From Loripinus fragilis (taxonomy: Eukaryota > Mollusca > Bivalvia > Lucinida > Lucinidae), in assembly GCA_964019695.1 (NCBI GenBank), contig OZ026518.1, forward strand, positions 111,086,145 to 111,150,144: a DNA stretch of 64,000 nt, in the 5' to 3' direction. A program made the position numbers and the translations under genes. The notes below the pieces were generated by a model. That model saw nothing but the letters and a program-made list of their open reading frames with translations. It had not been told where the DNA came from and ran no database searches. Positions 21,001 through 33,000 of this stretch are shown here, in pieces; within the stretch, counting starts at the first letter, position 1; the number at the start of each line of letters is the position of its first letter.

Positions 21001-24000
21001 CCCCTTGTTTCAATTTCATATGTCAGAAAGGATAGGCGAGGTCTGAAAAAGTGCATGTCTGTGGGTGTTGTTGGACAGGACATCCCAGGTAGCTCAGGTG
21101 AGGTGGTTAATAGAGAATGACAATTCAGACAGGCCCAACCCTTGGGAGATTGGGAGAGGATTTATTCTGGCCTGTATAAAATGAATATGGACTGGTTGAT
21201 GATGATGATAAGGTGTCTGAGTTTCTTTTAGGTTTAAATAAACAAAAATTATCAGCGTTTAAGATGTAAATATTTTCTTACGCATCAGTTTTAACATAAT
21301 GTTTTGGGTGCTCAAAAGAACCGTCTCATTGAGAAGGTTCTTTTGAGTACTGACAACATATGTTTTGGTTGAGAAATTAGAAAATTAAATTATCGTTACG
21401 CACTCTTGACTAAAGTCCTGGCTTTAGGTACTTCAAATGCCAACACTCTCTTTCCCTCAGTGTTTCCTCCCTGTGCCTCCTCATAACCACTGAATTCCGC
21501 ACCAATATGCCCACTCCAGTCTCCACAGATGATGAGCTGCTCAGTGAGGCCTGGACCTTGGCTACCTGGTAGAAGCTCTCTGTCAGCCTCACTAAGGTTG
21601 GCTTGAAGTGCATACACATGAACAGAAACACTTTCCTGCCAATTATCATTCAAATGATAGGGAAAATTCTGAGCTCCAGGCAATTAAATAGGTTTCCTTA
21701 GAAATACTGGTATGGACCTCCATCAAGAAGCAATTGGACCCATGAGAGGTTCGTACAGCCCTCTGTGAAACTTTCTGGATCAGCTCATGTCCCACCACTT
21801 ATCCACCAGAGGAATTTAACTCCACCTGAGTAGATGGGTGAATCTACATGTAACCTCCTGTATCTTAATTCTTGGTATGCTTAGTAATTTTTCATGCTTT
21901 TTCTGTGTCTGCTGACTTTTTCCAAAATTAACATTTCAAAAAAATCTTTCAGGGACACTATCAGAGTTCAAACTGTTTGGATCCAGATCAGGACCAACTT
22001 CTGTCAGTCTGTCACCCACAACTAAACAGACAACATTTGTTGTGATTGGGGCTTCAAGATTTAAAATGTTAAAACCGTCTTTGTCCCACTAAAATCAGAT
22101 ATTTTCAAACTAATATTTAGCACACATACTCATACTCTCAAAACACATACTGAATACATTATTGATTGTTTTCACCCTATGAATTTCAAATAATCCCATT
22201 CAATTCAGTGCTGTAAACTTTTTTTATCATTAATATTACAGGTCTTTAGTTAAGAGCGTGTAACAGAAAAATATTTTCTTATTTCTCAACCAAAACATAT
22301 GTTGTGGGTACTTTTAAGTACCCAAAACACATGCTAAAATTTATAAGTAAGAAGATATTTACAATTTTGTTCTGAAATTTTTTTGTTTATCTAAACCTGT
22401 GATATTAATATATAAATTTGCAGTCTCATGTGAGTCCCATGTCTTATTTGATTTCAGAGGAGTCTATGTTTCTGTCAAAATGTTTGATGAAGTGTCAGGG
22501 CGTAACAACTAACTTTCCTACAAAAGCTTTATCAAAGGGTCAGATTAGCTACTATGTGCAGCAGTATGCTGAGGTAAGGCCAAATAAAAAATGTGTTTAG
22601 GGTGACCTGACCCTTAGGCCTACCAAAATTTACTGGTGAAACCTAGTATGTTTTTTAAGTTTTATGGGTGATATATGATAATTTCATACGTTTTGAAGGT
22701 ACATGTATTTCTGCCAAAGGTATGTTTTGGGTCTTCATTGAAAGGTATTTTCTGGGTCTTCACTGTTTATAAAGTACCCATTTACTTAGGGGTTTCCAGC
22801 ATAAAAACGGTTAAACCATTATTGGATTGAAACATGTAAACCATAATTGGCAAACAATAAAGAAAATGGCATTACTGTTTTCTAAGGGTTGGTCTGTAGT
22901 GTGTGATTGTGGTATTATTTGATCAAACTCACTTCTTGATTTTCCCTTGCAAAAATATGATATACAGTGCAGGCCCTTTATAACAGACCTCATTATAACA
23001 CAGATTTGGATATAACATGGTCATGTTGTGGCTCCCAAATTTTTTACCAAACTTTATTGTGTTACAAAATATTGAAAAAAAATCATAATCTTTAATGGGT
23101 TTAATAACCTTTTAATTTCGAGGATACATTATATTGACTCACAACATATTAATTAACTGACTTTTTTCAATGTTGATTAATGCTTGTCATTGGCGATTGC
23201 ATTGTTTTCTTACAGGCTGTCCTAGATTACACATATCATGACGAAACTCACCTCACTGATGACGAGTTCCCTGAGAAAGATTCAAGGGAGAGAATTGCAA
23301 ACATTTTTGGTAAGTCAGAGGTTACCTGGGCTTGCCATGTGATGCCTAGCATTGACCATTGTCATCATCATATTCGGATTTTTGATTAACGTGCAGGTGC
23401 AGGGGCATCATCCACATCAGTGGGCCCCTTTCCAGGTAACTGGCTAGCTGCACGCATAGCAGATCTCACACCTGATCTCCAGGTGCTCCTTTCTTGAGGG
23501 TCAACTGTGGTGAGCTTCCACTCACGGCAGTCTTTCTCTGTCAGTTTCTTCCATGTTTGCTTGGGCCTCCCTGCCCCCCGCTTGCCGTCAATCTGCATAT
23601 CATATGCTGTTCTGATTGCACCACTTGAACGCTCCACATGCCCAAACCAGCGAAGCCTTCTCTCTCAAAATGAGGTCGAGGTCCTCAAGCTGAAGCTTTG
23701 CCAGTAGCTCGCTTGACCGTACCCTGGCCACATCCTCTCGCTTGATACTGCAGATCTGTCTGATCGGGGCCCTATCATTGCGTTGCAAGCGCTGCAGGTT
23801 TGTCTTGCTAAGTGGCCAAGTTTCACTGGCATGGAGCATGGCGCTCTGCACGCAAGAGCTGTACACATGGCCACGGGTCTTGTAAGAGAGGTGGCGGGAT
23901 GTGAGAACTGGTAGTAGCTCCCTGAACTTCTTCCAGGCGGTTTTCACACGAGTAGTGACCGCCATTTTACAGCCTCCACCAGCAGAAAGCATGTCACCTA

Positions 24001-27000
24001 GGTAGCAGAAGGAAGCTGCCACCTCAAGCTTATCAGGTCCGACCTGGACTTCACTCTGTGGTCTGTCGCCAATAGGGTGACCAAAGAGATGAAAATATCT
24101 GTCAACACAAAAAAAATTTATGATAGCAGGCCCCCAGATAAGAGTGCGTAACAGAAAATTATTTTTCTTATTTATCAACCAAAACTAATGTTGTGGGTTC
24201 TGAAAAGAACCGTCTCACTGAGCACCCAAAACACATGCTGAAACTGATGAATAAAAAAGTAATCGCAATTTTACGCTAAATATCTTTGCATAACTGGCCC
24301 TATGTGATAGACAGAGTTGGCCTCTCTTAGTACTGATGACTTTTAACTCTTTGCCTCCTGGGTAATTTTACACGCTAAAATTCTTTCAGGAATACCATCT
24401 GAGTGTCAAACAGATTGGATCCAGATCAGGCCCGACATTTTGTTGGGCCTGGTCTGGGTCCAATCTGTTTGCAAAGGTTATCAGCAGAGGACACTAGTTG
24501 GAAATGAGTTTATTCCTGTCCATTCAGTTTCTCACTCAAAAGCAAAAGTTTTAATTGTTATTTCAGACCTTTATGCTTTTATCCAACCAAGATATCATGG
24601 AAAAAGATTAAATTGTTTGATAACAAAAACACTTTGACCAAAGATTATTTGATTTTAATTTAGATTTATTTAAAAAAAAAAAGCAAGTCAGCATGACCAG
24701 GAAATGCCATGGTCACAATCCGCAAACCAAACCACAGAACCCTGAGGAAGAGGCAAAAACAGCCACAACACAATTAAAGTGAGGCCAAATGAAAAATACC
24801 TGTGTTTAGGGTAACTTGGCCCTACCTAAATTTACTGGTGAAACCTAGATTTTTTTTCAGGTTTTTCTGGAAAAAATAAAATGCCTTTCAAAATGCATAA
24901 AATTATATTTTTCAAAATGCATAAAATTGTATTTTTTCCAGCAAAAAAATTATCAAAAAAATAGTTTTTGGACCTGTTACCTTAAACATGCTTATTTTTT
25001 TTATTTGGCCTAAAAGATTATTGCTACATGTAACAAGAATCACACCACCGAACAAGGACCCAACACAAAACCTCCACATAAACAAAAATTTTCAGCGTAG
25101 AATTGTAAATATTTTCTTACCCACAATTTATAGCATATGTTTTGGGTGCTCTCTCATTGAGACGGTTCTTTTGAGTATCCACAACATATGTTTTGTTGAG
25201 AAATAAGAAAATGATATTTCTGTTACACACTCTTAATTAAAGGTCTGCTCCACACCAAATGAAAGCAACAACAAACAATGAATAAACAACTGCAGAATCA
25301 CTGCCTTAGGAAGGACACTATCTTTCTTAAATTTGAATTTCTGAAAATCGGCATCAGTTTAGCATGTACACCAAATGCACTGGTTGCTACATTAATGTCT
25401 TATTTATCATTGCTATTATTAGATGACACAAAAATTCATTGATTATAATTCAAGCGATAAGTCCTAAAATAAAAAAATATGTGTGTTTCAGGTTACATGA
25501 AATTTTAAATTAGGGATGGTAGGTAGGATTATTTTTAATTTGATAAAAGTTTTACATGAGAATGATAGGGAATCAAAATTAACGACTGGGAAAATCCCTT
25601 GAAAATCCATGAAAAGTGCTTAAAAAAATTAGGGTCGGGGAGTAAAAATTTAGGGACAGTTGGGTAAGCTGAAACACACAACTTTTTATTTTAGGCCTTA
25701 GCATAAGAGGAATAGTACATTAATAACTCTTTCCAAACGGATGCAGTATTCCTACAGTAAAGTTTGCATACCTCATTCTGTAGAGTGAGGTCTGACGAGT
25801 AAGAAATTCCAACAAACGTCATAAAACAGTCGCTGAAGTTTGTTTTTATCTTTTCCCAACAGTGCAGACCCTGATAAGATTTTGCAGATGTCTATATTGT
25901 TTGACAATGTACCCGTTTCTTTCTAGAAATTAAAGGGCTTGTTATTTTCTGTCTTTTCATTTTCAGCTTATTTCGAGAAAGTGAAAGTTCTATGTCAGAG
26001 GATTGTACCTACTAAAAAGGTGAGAGTATGGTAGAAGTTCTATAATTTTGAACACTAGTTGTCTGCCATTTAGGCTTCAGTATAGGCCAGGATCGGACTG
26101 CTCTGAGAAGCATCTGAAGAAGCAGTCGGATTAGGGATTCCCTCTTTGCTATTATGGCGATCATTTTGTGAATTCCAGCCCTTATAACCATCGTTATATT
26201 TGAAAACAGAACGAGAAGTGTTCGAAATTTTAGATTATTTACCATAGCATATAAATCATAAAAATATTCCACTTAGAAGAGCAGCTGCTACTTAAAGGCT
26301 ATCACACCAATATGTAATAGATAAAGGATTCTTTTCCGAGGCTTTCTTGTTTAAGCCACGAGGAATCCTTTATTTAGCTTGTAGTATGGCGCAGGCGCAA
26401 ATAAGCATGTGTTACTGACACCTGACAAAATTAACATGTGCTCCTCCCTGTATCCGGCCTAAGCTGTCAATTTTATACATTTACCTACTGGTTAATTTGT
26501 CGCTATTTAGATAGTTGCCGCCTACATCGCTGTTTAACTAAAATTGGAAGTTAGAGTACGGTTTTAAGCTCCTCCTTTGTCGTTATTCTAGGGTGTCTGA
26601 TTTAAACATCAGCAAAGATCAAAGAAAAAAGCATCGGCCATACTACAAGAGAATATTGAAGGTATTTGCCAGCTCAAGTTTTTCGATATTCTAATCTGGG
26701 TTGATAAATGCCTCTTTTTAAATACCAACTTGGGGACACTTAATTACTTTAAAAACTTACTTTATCCTGGTTTGATATTTAGACTGCAGATAGTTTCCCA
26801 GTTCCTGGGGTTAGCTGCAGGTGGCCAATATCCATATATGTCATTGCAATTAAAGTTTTATTTAAAATTAAACTTTACATGTAATTATGCCCCCAACTTT
26901 GAAAAAGTTGAGGGCATATTGCCTTGGGCTTGTCCGTCCGTCTGTCAGTTTGTGTGTCCATTCAAAAAAATGTATAGTTAGGGTTTTGAAATTTCTTAAA

Positions 27001-30000
27001 TGGATTCCTCATCAAAAAATAGCTTACCCATACTTTTTAGTCTGAATTAACTCCCTTTGTGGAGTTAAGACCATTTTAAAAGGCCAGAATGTAATTTTGT
27101 AAGCAAGATATCTAAAAAATTATTACAACCAGGAGCTTCAAACTTGGATGAGAAGATTACCTGGTGAAAAAATAAAAAAAATATTTTACTTTTTGGAGTT
27201 ATTACCCTTTGCATATTTGAACATTGAAAAGTTGTGATAAAGATATCTAAAAAATTATTACAGCTAGAAGCTTGAAACATGGTCATCTGAAAGAAGATGA
27301 TGAGTAGATTATGTGGTGAAAATATAAAAAAAAGGTTATTTTACTTTTTTCGAGTCATGCATTTTGCAAATTCGGGAATTTAAAACTTTTAATAGATATA
27401 TCTCAAGGTGCTTTGATCTGGTCAATTTCTCATAGCCTGATTGCTGGTTTCAGTTGTTACTTCTTTTATTGCTGTTTATATTTCTTAGTGTTGGGGCCAC
27501 TTTTTGTATAACTTGTATTCTTATATTTGCTATCATAACCTTGAAGAGCTCTTATTAATTAACTTTTGTGATCAATCCTGCGTGCATTGTCTGTCATCAT
27601 GTGTCTCTGCAACCATTTGCTTTATTATACCCACATCAAAAAGTACCCTCAGTTGTCCTTTAGATAGGAATCATTTAAAGTACTTATATACACTTGTTTT
27701 TTTAGAGTTTTTGGGAGTCTTAAGTGATCCATGTAATGAGGCAGCTTATGAGAATATGTACTTATTCTGTCGTCATGAAATGCATTACATTAGCTTACAT
27801 TATTTTCTGCTGTACTAGCTGGAAGATGTACTAGGGAGTGAAATAGCTGAGTGCCTACACTGGAGGCGGGGAGCTCTTCTCTATATGTATTGTAGTACAG
27901 TACAAGAAGATAAAGACAGATTGAAAAGGAACCTAGAGACTTATTCTAAGGTAAGTCAGGCCCTGAGGTTATACTGGGGAGTGAAATAGCCGAGTGCCTA
28001 CACTGGAGGCGGGGAGCTCTTCTCTATATATATTGTAGTACAGTACAGGAAGATAAAGACAGATTGAAAAGGAACCCGGAGACTTATTCTAAGGTAAGTC
28101 AGGCCCTGAGGTTATACTGGGGAGTGAAATAGCTGAGTGCCTACACTGGAGGCGGGGGGCTCTTCTCTATATGTATTGTAGTACAGTACAAGAAGATAAA
28201 GACAGATTGAAAAGGAACCTAGAGACTTATTCTAAGGTAAGTCAGGCCCTGAGGTTATACTGGGGAGTGAAATAGCCGAGTGCCTACACTGGAGGCGGGG
28301 AGCTCTTCTCTATATATATTGTAGTACAGTACAAGAAGATAAAGACAGATTGAAAAGGAACCTAGAGACTTATTCTAAGGTAAGTCAGGCCCTGAGGTTA
28401 TACTGGGGAGTGAAATAGCTGAGTGTCTACACTGGAGGCGGGGAGCTCTTCTCTATATGTATTGTAGTACAGTACAGGAAGATAAAGACAGATTGAAAAG
28501 GAACCTGGAGACTTATTCTCAGGTAAGTCAGGCCCTGAGGTTATAAATACTGGGGAGTGAAGTAGCTGAGTGGCTACACAGATCGGATAACGTCTTAAAC
28601 TTGCGACAGTATATCCTTTAATATACGGTTTTATGCAGCTAGCAGCGGCTGGACGTAGGTGCAATATACTACATTTTCACTTTTTTTGAATGAAAAATGT
28701 AACTTGTGCATTAGAATGGGGATAACCATTTCAAAATTTTCATTTGGCAAGGTATGTTGTTGGATATACATTCGGAAATCACGTTTTACAACTATGATTA
28801 CGCGTCGCCGTAAAACAAAATTTCCGACCATATATCTGACAATATACTTCCCCAAATTAAAATTTTAATACAGTTATCCCCTGATTGATTTTCTTATTTC
28901 CGAACCAAAATATATGTTAAGGATACAAAAAGAACCATCTCCATGAAACAACACAAGCATAGATGTTTAATTGATGAAAAGGAAATAAAAAAAGTCACTA
29001 TTTTTGCTAAATATATTTGCTAATCTGGAGTTGTAGAAAGGTTGAATCATAAATTGCTCCAGATACTTACTTTCACAAACATATCATACAACAGATGCGA
29101 CCTAGGTTATAAAGCTTTTTTCATGCTCAACTTGACTGAGCACGAAATTTAACTGCTCATAACAACTAAAATACCGTCAAATAAAGAAGTTTCTTGCTTT
29201 AAGTCTCTCAGATGTTATACAATTGTTGGCATTTTAACATTTATGAGCAGGATAAATTTTGTGCTCATCTGAGTTGAACATGAAAAAAGTTTTATGACCT
29301 TGGGGCCAGGCCTCTAGGTTATTAAGTTTTTTCATGCTCAACTTGACTGAGGATAGAATTTATCATGCTCATAAATGTTAAAATGCCAACAATTAGGATT
29401 GTTGGCATTTTAACATTAATCAGCAGGATGAATGCATTATATATATGCAGGATTGCAAAGGAAAACAAATAGTCACAAAACAAGTTAACATAAGTATGAA
29501 GATAGATAGCTCAAATTAAAGTGTGCACTTTTAGGCCTATCTGTGTATCCTTTTACAGGGCCGTCGCCGCGTATTTAAAAGTGGTCCGGCGGAGAAGCCA
29601 TCAAGTGCCGAAGGCACGAGAGGGGGAGGGGGGTTTGGGGGCCTCCCCCTAGAAATTTTTTTAATTTTGAGCGCTTCTTTGTGCGTTCTTAATGTGGTTT
29701 TTATGCGTTTGGGACCAGATTTTAGTTGTTTTGGTCACAAAGATATTTCTTGTCGCGTGAGAAACCGAATGCTGGACAAAATTGTTTTCAGACAGTCACA
29801 TGTTTTTTTTTTTACTTTTTTTCTTCAGCATGTTTCTTTGACATTATTATCCCCCGACGAAGTCGGAGGGATATAGTTTTGGCGTCGTCCGTGCGTCCGT
29901 CCGTCTGTCCATCCATTCTGTCCGTCCTTCCGTCCGTCCGTCTGTCCGTCCGTCCACACTTTTTGTCTGTCCGGAGCCATATCTCAGTACCTATTGGTCA

Positions 30001-33000
30001 GATTTAGTACATTCTTGGTACAAATGATTAGTACCATAGACTCTTGATATCCTATAAGTTTGGTCAAAATAGACCCCTTAACACTTGAGTTATTGCCCTT
30101 GTTTAAGTATAGGCAATTATAAGGCAAAACCTATATTAGCTTTTTTGTGTGATGATCTTCACATTTCATCAAAGCTATTATATTTAACAACTTATCACTA
30201 TAGACCGTGATTGCGAAGTGCCTGTAGATAAGAATGGCAGTGTCAAAGTTTTACCCCACCCCCTTTGACTCCACCTAAGGGGTCAAAGGTCAAATATTTA
30301 AATTTCGCAATAACTAAGGCAATTATTAAATTTTTTTTACTGAATTTTTGCATGCAGGCAGAGCAGCAATAGATATGAAACATATCAAACGGGATTTCAG
30401 CTTGAAGGCCTGATTCTGAGCCCCTTTGGTGGACTTAGGGGGTGGGGCCGAGGCCAAAATTAAACTTTTTCAGAATATGGTCATGTTGCATATCAAATTA
30501 AAGCTGACGACGCTGGCAGCAACATGGTAGCAAATATTTTGCCCACAGACACACCCTCGACCCAGGGGGTGGGGTCAAAAGGTCAAACTATATATTTTTC
30601 TGAAAGTAGTCATGTTGCATATCAAATTAAAGCTGAGGACGCTGGCAGCAACATGGTAGCAAATATTTTGCCCACAGACACACCCTTGACCCAAGGGGTG
30701 GGGTCAAAAGGTCAAACTATATCTTTTACTGAAAGTAGTCATGTTGCATATCAAATTAAAGGGAATTGAGCACAGAGCACCATGAAAGCAAATGTGCTGT
30801 CATTACACACACCAACGACCCCTAGGGTGGGGTCAAAGGGTCATTTTTGTTCTTTTCTAAAAGTGGTCATGTTGCATATCAAAGTAAAGTGGAAGAAGTG
30901 TAGACCTACATGCAAGGCAACACTTTGAATTTACACACAATCTTGACCTCTGAGGTTGGGTTTAAAGGTCAGATATTGAAATTGTGCAGATGTAAGTATA
31001 CTTTTTATTGAACTAAGCACTAAAACATACTTGACAGGTGTTTGTTATGATCTGAATGATACTGTAGTTGAACTAAGAGTTACATAAATGGGATTTATGT
31101 TTTGTGATTTACATGTTTCTCTCAAATAACCCTTCGTCGGGGGATATAGATTCGTCGAATTTGCCTTGTTTCATCTATGTCCCCGCAGGTTTTAGCAAAC
31201 TACTTTTAGCACTGATCCTTGGTGGTACTTCAAAGAGTCATGTTTTCGAAAAGATATGTATACACTTAGTCTAGCGTCTTATCAATTAGAACACCCGTTA
31301 AGGATGCAGGCTTCATTTAGGTTTTGGCTTCGGTAGGCATAACATGGGATCTTTCGCTTCATCGTATCAACTGTCGAACCACGACTGCCAAACACTTCTT
31401 TGCTCAGGATTCTTAAAGTCGTGTGGACGATGGGTGAACCAAAAAGTCTTGGGCTGAATTGGAACAACAGGCGGGACGCGTATATCCGTAACGGAATGCG
31501 TTGTAATTACACAGGCTCACATTGCTCATATATATATGTAAAGTCAAAACGTTTGAAACACACTTAGTCGCTCAACACGTTAATTATAAGAAGAAGAATT
31601 TGAGGGAATGAAACTGGATCACAGAAATTATCTGGACCTCAACGAGAAGACCTGTCTTCAGGGTTTCCGACCATGCAAGGCTCAAACCAACCTACTCAGT
31701 TACATAGATTAGTTCAGTAGAATTCTGAAATATTGTGTGTAGCAAGTTTATCAATTATACTTTCCTGGGAGCGAACAATAAAGGCGCTGATCAGACTGCG
31801 CGGATGTGTAGGCTGGTCTGCGTGTTTGATGTTCGCATGCAGCTACGTCAGGTTTTCTCTTGACACAGGCCAGAACTGCATGACTATAAGGCTATCAGAT
31901 TATGAAATTATTCAGGTGTCATTATAATTTTCCAATGCTTTCTCACCTTGGCTAGTTCGGTCTATTGATGACACGTGCAAGGAGTGTTATTGATAATTGC
32001 CTCAATAAATTTTGGCAGACTGAATAAAATCAGAGTAAAAAGTAATCAGAGTAAAAAGTAAAATGAGCCAAAACGAGAAAAAGGGACACGGCAGAAAGCA
32101 TACTCAGACAAAAAAGTGGTCCGGCGCTCGCCGTCCTGCTGGACCAGCGACGACGGCCTTGTTTTATCTAGAATTGTTCATTTAACTATTTCCTTGCTAG
32201 CGGTGACTTTTGTCATCTGCTGATAACTTTTGTAAACAATTTTGACTCAGATCAGGACTGACAGAATATCAGTTCTAATCTGGATCCAAACTGTTTGACA
32301 CTCTGAAAATGTTCCTGAAATATTTTTTTTAAAAAAAAAGTTAATTTTGAAAAAAATCACCAGACAACAAAAGCATTAAAAATTACCCAACATGCAAAGA
32401 TTGGAGTTTTGTTTCAGGATTTGAAGATGGGAATCAAGTGTTTACAGACCATATTTGAAATTAGAGGCCCAGAACGTAATGAAACTGAAGTACTTGGAAA
32501 TAGTGATACATTAAGTCTGCTCAAAATGGGTAAGCTTCTTTTTCTTAACTCTTTAATGCTTGTGGTGACTTTTGTCCTTTGAAAACCTTTGCAAACAGTT
32601 TGAACCCAAATCAGGACTGACAAAAAGTCAGTCTTGATCTGGATCCAAACTGTTTGACACTCTGATAGTGTTCCTGAAAGATTTTTTTGAAAAAAAGAAA
32701 GAAAAATTGTGTGACATTCCGATAGTGTTCCTGAAAGAATTTTTTGAAAAAAAATAATTGAAAAAAAAAACAGCAGACGACAAAAAATCATGAAAAATTG
32801 CCCAGCATGCAAAGAGAAGTATTCAGATGGAATCTTCCATCCAGCCTGGAATAGACAAAAAATGAAGGAGTGTCAATTTGAGTAATCAAGTAAATGCAGT
32901 ATAAAGATTTGAACAAGCCATTTTATTGAATAGGCGAGCAGTGAAAGCTTAGGCAAGCTGCACAGTCTCATCAGGGCCTACTCTGTACTCTGTTATGGGC

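Noticed and set aside
28398..28664. 88-codon minus-strand ORF over the exon 5 array
   Set aside because: Shadow of the repeated RIMOC1 exon on the opposite strand.
30524..30769. 81-codon ORF in the 129-bp repeats
   Set aside because: Open only because the repeat length is a multiple of three; it lies within a non-coding transposon.
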